Assembly: GCA_030837785.1 (NCBI GenBank)
Contig: JAUQYA010000112.1
Span: forward strand, 1 to 64,000
Direction: 5' to 3'
Source: Albidovulum sp.
GTDB lineage: Bacteria; Pseudomonadota; Alphaproteobacteria; Rhodobacterales; Rhodobacteraceae
DNA: 64,000 nucleotides
The number at the start of each line of letters is the position of its first letter. Positions within the stretch are counted from its first letter, which is position 1. The translations under genes were made by a program, and so were the position numbers. Of the stretch, positions 1 through 8,043 are shown in pieces. The notes under the pieces are model-generated. The model saw nothing but the letters and a program-made list of their open reading frames with translations. It did no database searches and was not told where the DNA came from.

Positions 1-682
1 CGAGCTTCAAGGCATAGCCCCCCGCCGCCGCCGTCGCCGTCGCGTTGCCCCCGATCGCAAAGCCGACCCCGGAGGTGCCCTCGCCGATCGAGTAGAAATT
101 GTCGTGATCGCCGTCGGCATAGGCCACGCCCGTCAGGAAGACGTCGGGCCCCGATTTCGCGAAGTCCTGCGTCACCATCGAGGCGTTGTAGGTCACCCCG
201 CCGGTCGTGAACCCGCCTGTTTCCTGCGCGATGCCAAGCTCGCGGAAACCGGTGCCGAGGACGTTGGCGCGATGGCCGGGACTCAGGAACAGATCGCCGT
301 GCTGCGCCCCGATGGCGGAGTCGGTCCGGAGCGCACCGGTCGACCCGCGCCAGGCGATGTTCTCGCCCCAGCTCCAGCCATTGGCGAAGACATAGCCCGC
401 GCCCGACATGCGGTCGCCCGGGTCGCTGCCGCCGGCACCGGTGTGGCTGAAACTGTCGGCGGCGAGCATCCAGAGCGAATGGTCGCTTGCAGCGTCCTGA
501 AGCAGACCGTCGGGTGCCAGCACCTCCTTCGCCGTCGCCGTGATCGTTCCGGCCGCGAGACCCTGGTTCAGGGCGATCCCATAGCGCGCGGCCTCGGCCG
601 CCGGGTCGAGCCGGGCGCGGTTGACCAGTTCGAGCATGAATTGTTCTTCGGCCGTCCACAGGCCGACCGCCGCCACGGCCAT
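1..682 (-). CDS. CAP-domain (SCP-like) secreted protein, 3' end outside window
   Basis: The reverse strand reads an uninterrupted frame from an ATG at 682 to the window edge, giving 227 residues with no stop. It begins MAVAAVGLWTAEEQFMLELV and continues with NRARLDP, a histidine in SFSHTGAGG, GWSWGENIAW and SPGHRANVL. This is the conserved order of the CAP/SCP fold found in bacterial extracellular proteins. After the CAP core comes a segment (VFLTGVAYADGDHDNFYSIG) typical of alphaproteobacterial CAP proteins that end in calcium-binding RTX repeats and leave by type I secretion. No Sec signal is visible at the start, which fits that route, but the C-terminus is not in the window. A GAGG lies just before the ATG. 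The start and the RTX end are inferences. Confidence 0.8.
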   Translation of the reverse strand, partial: MAVAAVGLWTAEEQFMLELVNRARLDPAAEAARYGIALNQGLAAGTITATAKEVLAPDGLLQDAASDHSLWMLAADSFSHTGAGGSDPGDRMSGAGYVFANGWSWGENIAWRGSTGALRTDSAIGAQHGDLFLSPGHRANVLGTGFRELGIAQETGGFTTGGVTYNASMVTQDFAKSGPDVFLTGVAYADGDHDNFYSIGEGTSGVGFAIGGNATATAAAGGYALKL

Positions 683-794
683 CCTCGCGCCTCATCTCCT
701 GCCGCCACCCGCCCAATCCTGACTAGCGCCGGGCTGCGGCGGGAAGATGGCGAGGATGCGGCAGGAACGGTGCCGGTCCGGTCCCCGCGCCGGC

Positions 795-2339
795 CTACCG
801 CGACTTGAAGAGCGACCCGAGGATTCCCCGCACCAGCGCCTGCCCGCTCCTGGTACCGAGCTGGCGGGCGAAGCTCTTGCCGAAGGCGGTGGCGATGCTG
901 TCGGAACGCGACGTGCGCCGCGCGGAGGACCGCCCGGCCTCGCCGCCGTCGTAGCGCCGCGCCTGCTTCAACTCGCGCAGTTCCGCCTTCATCTTCTCTT
1001 CCTCCGCCGCGGCCTCGGCCGCTGCCGACGCGGCCGCCGCCGATCTGGCCTGAAGCCGCTCGAAGGCGGAGTCGCGATCGACCACGGTGTCGTATTTGAA
1101 CCCCAGCCCGGTGGCCGCGATCACCGCCCTGCGTTCGTCCGGCGTCACCGGGCCGAGCCGGCTTGCCGGTGGCCGGACCAGCGTGCGCTCGACCATCCCC
1201 GGCACGCCCTTGGCCTCGAGGAACGAGGTCACGGCCTCGCCGGTCCCCACCTCCTTGATCGCGGTCTCGGTGCCGAACCGCGGGTTGGGGCGGTAGTTCT
1301 CGGCCGCACGGGCAAGGTCCCTCTGGTCCTTGGCGGTGAAGGCCCTCAGCGCATGTTGCACCCGGTTGCCCAGCTGGCCGAGAATGTCGTTGGGAACGTC
1401 GGCGGGATTCTGGGTGCAGAAATACACGCCCACGCCCTTCGACCGGATCAGCCGCGCGACCTGCTCCACCTTGTCGACAAGCGCCTTGGGGGCGTCGTCG
1501 AAGAGGAGATGCGCCTCGTCGAAGAAGAAGACGAATTTCGGCTTGTCGGGGTCGCCGACCTCGGGCAGGTCCTCGAAAAGCTCCGACAGCAGCCACAGAA
1601 GGAAGGTGGCGTAGAGCCTGGGCGAGCCCATCAACCGGTCTGCGGCAAGGATGTTGACCTGCCCGCGCCCGTCCGGCGCCAACCGCATCATGTCGGCAAG
1701 GTCGAGCGCCGGTTCCCCGAAAAGCCGGGTGCCGCCCTGGTTTTCCAGCACCAGCAACTGGCGCTGGATCGCGCCCACCGTCGCGGGCGAGACGTTGCCG
1801 TAGCGCAGCCCGATCGCGTCGGCATTCTCGCCGATCCAGACCAGCATCGACTGGAGGTCCTTGAGGTCGAGAAGCGGCAGTCCCTCCTCGTCGGCGAGCC
1901 GGAAGGCGATGTTGAGCACGCCCTCCTGCGGTTCGCTGAGTTCCATGAGCCGCGACAACAGGAGCGGGCCCATCTGGGTGACGGTGGTCCGCACCGGCGT
2001 GCCCTGTTCGCCGTAGAGATCCCAGAACGCCACCGGGAACGACCGGTATTGCAGGTCGTATCCGATCGTCTCGCAGCGCTTCACGAAGGCGTCGTGGGGC
2101 TTCGCCTCGGCCGAGCCGGCCACCGCGAGCCCGGCGAGATCGCCCTTGACGTCGGCCAGGAACACCGGCACGCCCGCGGCCGAGAAGCTTTCGGCAAGCG
2201 TCTGGAGCGTGACCGTCTTGCCGGTGCCGGTCGCCCCCGCGATGAGACCGTGGCGGTTGCCGTATCTGAGCAGAAGCTCTTGCGGCACGCCGTAGCCCTC
2301 GCCGCCGCCGCCCACGAAAATTGCGCCTTCGGTCAACAC
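795..2339 (-). CDS. HerA-like ATPase, DUF853 (YjgR) family
   Basis: The 514-residue protein has a Walker A GATGTGKT near residue 36, a Walker B ending in FFFDEAHLLFDD near residue 240, and an arginine-rich C-terminus after an alanine/glutamate coiled coil. This matches the DUF853/YjgR branch of the HerA-FtsK ATPases, which are about 500 residues long and cytosolic; their role is unknown. I start at the GTG at 2339 (reads VLTEGAIFVGGGG) because a GAGGGGGG sits just upstream. The frame is open further up to 2717, but that extension is low-complexity and Arg/Gly-rich and overlaps the small-RNA/terminator region, so it is rejected. It stands alone, tail to tail with no neighbour in an operon. Confidence 0.88.
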   Translation of the reverse strand: MLTEGAIFVGGGGEGYGVPQELLLRYGNRHGLIAGATGTGKTVTLQTLAESFSAAGVPVFLADVKGDLAGLAVAGSAEAKPHDAFVKRCETIGYDLQYRSFPVAFWDLYGEQGTPVRTTVTQMGPLLLSRLMELSEPQEGVLNIAFRLADEEGLPLLDLKDLQSMLVWIGENADAIGLRYGNVSPATVGAIQRQLLVLENQGGTRLFGEPALDLADMMRLAPDGRGQVNILAADRLMGSPRLYATFLLWLLSELFEDLPEVGDPDKPKFVFFFDEAHLLFDDAPKALVDKVEQVARLIRSKGVGVYFCTQNPADVPNDILGQLGNRVQHALRAFTAKDQRDLARAAENYRPNPRFGTETAIKEVGTGEAVTSFLEAKGVPGMVERTLVRPPASRLGPVTPDERRAVIAATGLGFKYDTVVDRDSAFERLQARSAAAASAAAEAAAEEEKMKAELRELKQARRYDGGEAGRSSARRTSRSDSIATAFGKSFARQLGTRSGQALVRGILGSLFKSR

Positions 2340-2531
2340 CTTGCCCCCCTCTCGACACCAGATGGCCCGGCAACAATACAATCTTGGCCGGGCGGTGCCA
2401 GAGCCGATTGCATCGGCGCCGGCGTCTTCGCCGCCACCGCGAAGGCGCCGCCCGCCGGGCCGGCCGCGCCGCGCCCCCCGGGGCCTCTTTTTTCGTTCAA
2501 AATCAGCTTTCTGTGGGTTCGATTTTTCTAG

Positions 2532-2560
2532 TTGACGCAAGGAAGGGAAGCAAATAGCGT
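2532..2560 (+). promoter_or_regulatory. Strong sigma70-type promoter for a candidate small RNA
   Basis: TTGACG at 2532-2537 is followed after exactly 17 nt by TAGCGT at 2555-2560. The -35 is a near-perfect consensus and the -10 is weak, as is common in Rhodobacterales. It points right into a short non-coding stretch that ends in a terminator 50 nt later, not directly into the gene starting at 2777. Confidence 0.55.
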
Positions 2561-2564
2561 GCGT

Positions 2565-2636
2565 GCCAATGACTAAGTCGGCCTGTCCGACAGGGAGCGA
2601 AAGATCGGGAAAGGGCCCCTCAGGGGGCCCTTTCTT
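2565..2636 (+). ncRNA. Candidate small RNA, about 70 nt
   Basis: A promoter at 2532-2560 and an intrinsic terminator ending near 2636 bound about 70 nt that encode no credible peptide. The predicted transcript has a 5' hairpin with GTCGG/CCGAC arms around a CCTGT loop (about 2576-2590), a purine-rich single-stranded linker (CAGGGAGCGAAAGAT) and the terminator stem. This compact promoter-hairpin-linker-terminator layout is what trans-acting bacterial sRNAs look like. It does not resemble 4.5S, 6S or tmRNA and I do not recognise the family. It could instead be an attenuated leader of the ialB-like gene 140 nt downstream. The rest of the 2340-2776 gap (2340-2530) shows no gene. Confidence 0.45.
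2610..2636 (+). terminator. Intrinsic terminator of the candidate sRNA
   Basis: AAAGGGCCCC (2610-2619), a 4-nt loop, then GGGGCCCTTT (2624-2633), followed by CTTC. The ten-pair stem ends in a T-rich tail on the + strand only. Confidence 0.7.
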
Positions 2637-2776
2637 CAATTCCCGCGCCGGCGCGGCCCCCGGCCGCCTCGGCAGAAAACCGCCCTGCCCCCGGGCCCGC
2701 GCTTTCGCCGCTGACACTGTCGGGGGCGCGTGCTAAAGCCAGCGCGGAATCCTCATGGATCAACGGAAAGAACCAC

Positions 2777-3436
2777 ATGACCGCACTTGCAAGACCGCTG
2801 GCCCTCGTCCTCGCCCTTCTCGCCGCCCCGGCCTTCGCGCAGGAAACCGCGCCCGAGGCGGGAACTCCGGCGCCCGAAACCGGAACAGCAGCGGGAACCA
2901 CCGCCCCGGCGCCCGCCGACGCCACCGCCGCAGCACCGGCCACCCCGGCCACCCCGGCCGCCAACGGCGTCGGCGAGCCCTATGTGTCAGAGACCTTCGA
3001 TGCCTGGGAACTGCGCTGCGTGCACACCGAGGACGGCTCGGACCCCTGCCAGCTCTACCAGCTCCTGAAGGACAAGGAGACCGCCAAGCCGGTGGCCGAG
3101 ATCAGCCTTCTGGCGCTGCCCGAGGGTGGCGAGGCCGTTGTCGGCGCGACGATCATCGTGCCCCTGGAAACGCTGCTGACGCAGCAGCTCAACATCACCG
3201 TCGACAAGGGCAAGACCAAGCGCTACCCGTTCACCTTCTGCGCCGAGGTCGGCTGCGTCGCGCGCGTCGGCTTCACCAAGGAAGACATCGACGGCTTCAA
3301 GAAGGGCAACGTCGCGGTCGTGTCGGTGGTGCCGGTGGCCGCCCCGGACCGGACGGTCGACGTCGAGATCTCGCTCAAGGGCTTCACCGCCGGTCTTGAC
3401 GCGGTGGCCAAGGCGAACGCGCCGAAGCAGAACTGA
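2777..3436 (+). CDS. Invasion-associated locus B (IalB) family periplasmic protein
   Basis: The 219-residue protein opens with a clear Sec signal (MTALARPLALVLALLAAPAFA, cleaved before QETAPE). A Pro/Ala/Thr-rich linker of about 40 residues follows, then an IalB domain beginning PYVSETFDAWELRC. Two cysteine pairs can be seen in the domain (ELRC...DPCQLY and FTFCAEVGCVARV). IalB proteins are periplasmic or outer-membrane associated; in Bartonella the namesake is linked to erythrocyte invasion, but the family is widespread in free-living alphaproteobacteria with no known role. It is monocistronic, with a terminator right after it. Confidence 0.87.
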   Translation: MTALARPLALVLALLAAPAFAQETAPEAGTPAPETGTAAGTTAPAPADATAAAPATPATPAANGVGEPYVSETFDAWELRCVHTEDGSDPCQLYQLLKDKETAKPVAEISLLALPEGGEAVVGATIIVPLETLLTQQLNITVDKGKTKRYPFTFCAEVGCVARVGFTKEDIDGFKKGNVAVVSVVPVAAPDRTVDVEISLKGFTAGLDAVAKANAPKQN

Positions 3437-3461
3437 GCGCCGCCACCCGCAGGCCCGATGC

Positions 3462-3486
3462 GCCGCCCCTCCGGGGCGGCGTTTCC
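3462..3486 (+). terminator. Intrinsic terminator after the IalB-like gene
   Basis: GCCGCCCC (3462-3469), loop TCC, GGGGCGGC (3473-3480), then GTTTCC. It lies between two convergent genes and its T-rich side faces right. Confidence 0.6.
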
Positions 3487-3490
3487 ATGT

Positions 3491-4699
3491 TCAGGCGGCG
3501 CGAAGCGCCAGCACCGCGTTCAGCCCGCCGAAGGCGAAGGCGTTCGACAGCACCGCCTGCACCCGCGCCTCCCGCGCGACGTTCGGCACGACGTCGAGCG
3601 CGCATTCCGGGTCCGGCTCCTCGTAGCCGATGGTCGGAGCGATCACGCCGTCGCGGAGCGCCATGATGCAGGCCAGAAGCTCCACCGCGCCGGTGCCGCC
3701 GATCACATGGCCGTGCATCGACTTGGTGGAGGAGATCATCAGCCGGTCGGCATGGGGGCCGAAGGCATGGGCCACGGCGGCGCATTCGGTCTTGTCGTTG
3801 GCGGCGGTGCCGGTGCCGTGGGCATTGATGTAGCCGACGTCGCCGGGGTTCAGCCCGGCATCGCGCAGCGCCCCGGCGATGGCGCGTTCCGCCCCCGACT
3901 GGCTCGGCATCACGATGTCGGCCGCGTCCGAGGTCATCGAGAAGCCCGCCACCTCGGCAAGGATCTCGGCCCCCCGCGCCCGCGCATGGTCCCGGTCCTC
4001 GAAGACGAAGACCCCGGCACCCTCGCCCTGGACCATGCCGTTGCGGTTGGCGCTGAACGGCCGGCAGGCGTCCTTCGACATGACGCGCAAGCCCTCCCAG
4101 GCCTTGATGCCGCCGAAGCAGAGCATCGCCTCGGCGCCGCCGGTGATCACCGCCCGCGCCGCGCCCGACCGCACCATCTGGAACGCCAGCCCCATCGCAT
4201 GGTTCGACGAGGCGCAGGCGGTGGCCACGGTGAAGGACGGCCCCCTCAGCGCATATTCCATGCTGACGTGGCTGGCGGCGGCGTTGTTCATCAGCTTCGG
4301 CACCACGAAGGGATGGACGCGGTTCTTCCCCTCCTCGTAGACGGTGCGGTAGTTCTCGTCCCAGGTGGTGACGCCGCCCCCCGCAGTGCCGAAGACCACC
4401 CCGCAGTCGAGCCCGAGCTTGCCGCGGAAGTCGAGGCCTGACTGTTCCACCGCCTGCCGCGCGGCGATCATGGTGAACTGGGTGAAGCGGTCGTAAAGCG
4501 CGATGTCCTGGCGGTTGAAGCAGCTTTCCGGCTCCCAGCCGCGGACCTGCGCGCCGATCCGGATCTGCAACCGCTCGACGTCGCGGAAGGCCAGCGGGCC
4601 GATCCCGCAGCGCCCCTCGCGCATCGCCTGCAGGGTCGAGGCCACGTCGTGGCCAAGGGCGTTGATCGTGCCCGCCCCGGTGATGGCGACGCGCCTCAT
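3491..4699 (-). CDS. Beta-ketoacyl-ACP synthase (KAS II/FabF-like)
   Basis: This 402-residue thiolase-fold enzyme condenses acyl-ACP with malonyl-ACP. The catalytic cysteine is C162 in TVATACASSNHA, and the two histidines lie in YINAHGTGTAAND and STKSMHGHVIGG, so the C-H-H triad is complete. FabF and NodE-like enzymes are about 410-420 residues, so this is full length. Its ATG overlaps the stop of the upstream ACP gene (4696-4699), and that gene overlaps an lpxD paralogue. The synthase is therefore probably dedicated to building an unusual acyl chain on this specialised ACP rather than bulk fatty acid synthesis, which is an inference from context. Confidence 0.9.
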   Translation of the reverse strand: MRRVAITGAGTINALGHDVASTLQAMREGRCGIGPLAFRDVERLQIRIGAQVRGWEPESCFNRQDIALYDRFTQFTMIAARQAVEQSGLDFRGKLGLDCGVVFGTAGGGVTTWDENYRTVYEEGKNRVHPFVVPKLMNNAAASHVSMEYALRGPSFTVATACASSNHAMGLAFQMVRSGAARAVITGGAEAMLCFGGIKAWEGLRVMSKDACRPFSANRNGMVQGEGAGVFVFEDRDHARARGAEILAEVAGFSMTSDAADIVMPSQSGAERAIAGALRDAGLNPGDVGYINAHGTGTAANDKTECAAVAHAFGPHADRLMISSTKSMHGHVIGGTGAVELLACIMALRDGVIAPTIGYEEPDPECALDVVPNVAREARVQAVLSNAFAFGGLNAVLALRAA

Positions 4700-4959
4700 G
4701 CGGCCTTCGCCACCAGGTCCTCGACCGCGCGGACCATCGCCTCGACCGAGGACATGTCGAACTCGCTCTTGCCCGGCTCGTTGGCGTTGAAAGGCACCGT
4801 GACGTCGAAGGTCTCCTCGATGGCGAAGATCGCCTCGACCAGGCCGAGGCTGTCGATCCCGAGGTCCTGCAACGTCATCTCGGGCCTGACCTCGGCCACG
4901 TCGAGCACCGCCTGCTCGGCGATGATCGCGATCACCCTGTCCCTAACGCTCGTCGTCAT
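4696..4959 (-). CDS. Dedicated acyl carrier protein
   Basis: The 87-residue acidic four-helix protein carries the phosphopantetheine serine in DLGIDSLGLVE (S37). The start is the ATG at 4959, preceded by AAGGAGG at a 6-nt spacing; a longer open frame upstream overlaps lpxD and is not used. It sits between an lpxD paralogue (overlap 4943-4959) and a ketoacyl synthase (ATGA overlap). The three are translationally coupled, so it probably carries the acyl chain made by the synthase and transferred by the LpxD-like enzyme. It is not the housekeeping acpP, which normally lies beside fabG/fabF. Rhizobial AcpXL is the nearest functional analogy, not a demonstrated homologue. Confidence 0.88.
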   Translation of the reverse strand: MTTSVRDRVIAIIAEQAVLDVAEVRPEMTLQDLGIDSLGLVEAIFAIEETFDVTVPFNANEPGKSEFDMSSVEAMVRAVEDLVAKAA

Positions 4960-6076
4960 CACCCGCCTCCTTCGGCCCCGGATCGCCCCGCCCGGCGACG
5001 GCCGCCCGCAGGGCCGCCACCTGCTCGAACAGCCGCGGCAGGCGGCGGATGTTCTTCCAGGCCTGCACATGGGTTTCCATCCTGACCGCTGGATAGCCCA
5101 GAATCACACGACCCGCCGGCACGTTCGACAGGATCTTCGTCCCCCCGCCCGCGATCACGTCGTCGCCGACGAAGATGTTGTCGACGACACCGCACTGGCC
5201 GCCGAACACGACCCTGTCGCCGATGCGGACCGAGCCGGCGATCCCGGACTGGCCGCAGATCAGGCAATCCTCGCCCACCACCACGTTGTGGCCGAGGTGG
5301 ACCATGTTGTCGATCTTGGTGCCGTTGCCGATGGCGGTGGCGCGGATGGTGCCGGCATCTACCGTCGCGTTGGCGCCGATCTCCACGTCATCGCCGATCA
5401 CGACACCGCCGAGCGAGCGGATGCCGAGCCATTTCTGCGCCCGGATCTCCTCGCGCTGGCCGAGCGTCCGGCGCACCTCCTCGGCGCCCGATGCCTCGGG
5501 CGTGACATAGGAAAACCCGTCGCCGCCGATGACCGCGCCGGGCTGGCAGAGGAAGCGGTCGCCGATCCTGACGTTGCGGCCGATGCGGACGCCCGCGTGG
5601 ATCAGCACGTCGTCGCCCAGCCGGCAGCCGGCCCCGATCGTGACATGCGCCGCGATCCGCGCCCGGGCGCCAATCGTCACGCCCTCGCCGATCACCGCGA
5701 AGGGCCCGATCGCCGCGCCTGCGCCGAGCGTCGCGCCGGCGCCGATGACGGCCGTGGGATGAACACCCTCGGCAAGGCCCGCGCCGGCATCGAAGGCCTG
5801 CGTGATCGCCACCATCGCAAGCCGCGGCCGGCCGACGAAGATCGCCGCCCGAAGCCCCAGCGCCCGCCAGTCCGCCCCCGCCCAGAGCACGGCGGCCGGC
5901 GCCTGCCCGCGGGAAAGCCCGCCCGCGTATTTCGCATCCATCGCCAGGGCGAGGTCGTCCGGCCCGGCGTCGGCCGGCTCCGCCACGCCGGTCACCCTGA
6001 GCGACAGCTCGCCCTCTGCCGGCGCCCCGAGGGCGCGCGCGATCTCCTCGACCGTATGGCTTTTCTTCCCGTGCAT
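4943..6076 (-). CDS. lpxD: LpxD-type UDP-3-O-acylglucosamine N-acyltransferase (paralogue)
   Basis: The 377-residue protein has an N-terminal uridine-binding domain (1-100) and then a long left-handed beta-helix of hexapeptide repeats (IGAGATLGAG, VIGEGVTIGA). The catalytic histidine region is HLGHNVVVGEDC. LpxD transfers a 3-hydroxyacyl chain from ACP to the 2-amino group of UDP-3-O-acylglucosamine in lipid A synthesis. The canonical gene sits with bamA, fabZ and lpxA; here the neighbours are an ACP and a ketoacyl synthase. This is therefore probably a second copy specialised for a different acyl donor, or an acyltransferase for another sugar. Confidence 0.85.
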   Translation of the reverse strand: MHGKKSHTVEEIARALGAPAEGELSLRVTGVAEPADAGPDDLALAMDAKYAGGLSRGQAPAAVLWAGADWRALGLRAAIFVGRPRLAMVAITQAFDAGAGLAEGVHPTAVIGAGATLGAGAAIGPFAVIGEGVTIGARARIAAHVTIGAGCRLGDDVLIHAGVRIGRNVRIGDRFLCQPGAVIGGDGFSYVTPEASGAEEVRRTLGQREEIRAQKWLGIRSLGGVVIGDDVEIGANATVDAGTIRATAIGNGTKIDNMVHLGHNVVVGEDCLICGQSGIAGSVRIGDRVVFGGQCGVVDNIFVGDDVIAGGGTKILSNVPAGRVILGYPAVRMETHVQAWKNIRRLPRLFEQVAALRAAVAGRGDPGPKEAGDDDER

Positions 6077-6112
6077 CTTCCGTCCCCGGCCCCAGACAGC
6101 CCCGCGACGGAT

Positions 6113-7729
6113 TTAGCCCTGAACCGCGTCCAAAACCACCCCGGCGGCCTGCATCTCCTCGAAAATCCGCGCATCGCGCCCATAGACGTCGCGGCGGTAC
6201 TCGATCTGCCCGCGCGCGTCGGGCCAGGCGGTGAAGTAGACCAGATGCACCGGCACCGGCTGGTCGAGCATGATCGTGGTCTCGGCCCGGGTCTTCAGAT
6301 GCTGCTCGAACAGGCCGACCGGGTCGTCGGTCTGCCGCGCGAGCAGCGCATAGGCGAAATCGAACGGCTTGCCGAGACGGATGCAGCCGTGGCTGAACGC
6401 CCGCACCTCCTTGCCGAAGAGCGACTTCGACGGCGTGTCGTGAAGATAGATGTTCCACTTGTTCGGGAACATGAACTTCACCAGGCCGAGCGCGTTGTCG
6501 TCCGAGGGCGGCTGCGAGATCGAGAAGGGAAAGTTCTTCGCGGTGAACTGGGTGAAATCGGTCGCCTCCCGGTTCACCACCCGGCCGCGGCGGTCGACGA
6601 TCTTCAGATGGCTCACCGCGCGCGGGTTCTTCTGCAGCATCGGCAGGTATTCCTTGACCGTGATCGAGCGCGGCACGTTCCATGTGGGATTCACCACCAT
6701 GAATTCCATCTGGTCGGAAAATTCCGGGCTGCGGCGGTCGGACTGGTTCATGCCGACGACGGTGACCGTCTCGAACATCACCTTGCCGTCGTCGACGATC
6801 TTGGCGGTGAAATCCGGCAGGTTCACCCAGATATGCCGCCGGCCGAGCGGCACCCCGTTCATCCAGCGCAGCCGCTCCATCGCCACCAGCACCGAGGCGA
6901 GCCGCGCCTCCGGCGCGACGTTGATCTCGGCGACCGTGCCCTCTCCCGCGACGCCGTCGGGGCTCAGGCCGTGGTCGATCTGGAACCGCTGCACCGCCTT
7001 CTGGAGCGCCGCGTCATAGTCGGGCGCCACCGAGCCCCCGAGGTAGCCCATGCGGATCATCCGGTCGCGGAGCGCGACGACGGCGGGGCCGGCCTCGCCG
7101 GGCTTCAGCGCGGCCCTGCCGACGGCCGGCCCCCAGCCGCCCGCGGCGATGACCTGCCGCAGGTCGAGCATTCCGCGGCGGAGCGCGGCATAGTCCGCCC
7201 CCTGCGGCGGCAGCGCGCGGACGAAGACCCCCGGATCGCCGGCCGCCGCGAAGGACCGAAGCGTCGCCAGCGGATCACGCACCGGCACCTCGCGGACGAG
7301 GCCGGCGTCGATGCTCGCGGGGTTGATGAAACCGGTCCGCACATCCTGCGCATAGGCGAGGAAGGCACGCGTCGCGGCGACCTCCAGCTGGCCGCGCTCG
7401 CGCTCGGAACGGACGGTGCGGAAGTTCTCGCGCAGCGCCCCGGCGTCGTAGCGGACGGCGGGAAGCCCGTGGTCGGCGGCGCCATCGAGGGCCGCGAACA
7501 GCGCCTGCCTGCGGCCCGCGTCCGCCGCCGTGGTCCACAGCGGCGCGAAGTCACGCTCGCGGTAGAAGGCCGCGACCGCATCGGTTTCGGCGGACTGTTC
7601 GGCCACCGCCTGACGGAAGGCGAGATCGGCGGGCGTCAGCGCCGCCAGCGGCGTGGCAGAAACCAGCGCCGAAAGCGCGGCCGAGGCGGCAAGGGTCGCC
7701 CAGGCGGCATGGCGCGACATCGACGTCAT
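6113..7729 (-). CDS. Periplasmic L,D-transpeptidase (YcbB/LdtD type)
   Basis: The 538-residue protein starts at the ATG at 7729 (MTSMSRHAAW) after TGAGG at 6-nt spacing. The open frame continues 82 codons upstream but through non-coding-like sequence. A signal peptide (about 1-28) is followed by an alpha-helical scaffold, a peptidoglycan-binding helix bundle (GYLGGSVAPDYDAALQKAVQ, near residue 230) and a YkuD domain with the catalytic motif SHGCIRLG (cysteine about 449). LdtD-type enzymes form 3-3 crosslinks in peptidoglycan. It is divergent from a YcbK-like gene, the same pairing as ycbB-ycbK in E. coli. Confidence 0.92.
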   Translation of the reverse strand: MTSMSRHAAWATLAASAALSALVSATPLAALTPADLAFRQAVAEQSAETDAVAAFYRERDFAPLWTTAADAGRRQALFAALDGAADHGLPAVRYDAGALRENFRTVRSERERGQLEVAATRAFLAYAQDVRTGFINPASIDAGLVREVPVRDPLATLRSFAAAGDPGVFVRALPPQGADYAALRRGMLDLRQVIAAGGWGPAVGRAALKPGEAGPAVVALRDRMIRMGYLGGSVAPDYDAALQKAVQRFQIDHGLSPDGVAGEGTVAEINVAPEARLASVLVAMERLRWMNGVPLGRRHIWVNLPDFTAKIVDDGKVMFETVTVVGMNQSDRRSPEFSDQMEFMVVNPTWNVPRSITVKEYLPMLQKNPRAVSHLKIVDRRGRVVNREATDFTQFTAKNFPFSISQPPSDDNALGLVKFMFPNKWNIYLHDTPSKSLFGKEVRAFSHGCIRLGKPFDFAYALLARQTDDPVGLFEQHLKTRAETTIMLDQPVPVHLVYFTAWPDARGQIEYRRDVYGRDARIFEEMQAAGVVLDAVQG

Positions 7730-8043
7730 GAAAGCCTCATTCGAGAATCCGCAAAATCCTTGCATCCAATGTCCGGCATTCCCGAGGCCAAGTCCATGAA
7801 GCCGCTGCGCGGCGGCCGGACTGTCGCATTTCCGCAACTGCGATGCGAATTGCGCGGCGCGGAATCCACACGACCGGCAGTTCAGCAAATTCTTGCCGAT
7901 CCCGCCGCAATTTCCGGACCACGCACAATTGTCCGGTTGGCTGCGGAATCGACTTGTGCAATAACAATGGTGCACTTGGGGAACATAATAATCTCAAGCC
8001 GTTGGAAACACGGCGAAAAGAGTTACGGGACAGGCGTGCAGCC
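7730..8043. promoter_or_regulatory. Divergent promoter region between ldt and ycbK-like genes
   Basis: This 314-nt gap holds no gene and is much richer in A/T than its flanks, especially 7850-8010. It must contain both outward promoters. No confident -35/-10 pair is visible. An inverted repeat GTGCA-N10-TGCAC lies about 70-90 nt upstream of the rightward start and could be a regulator site. Confidence 0.35.
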
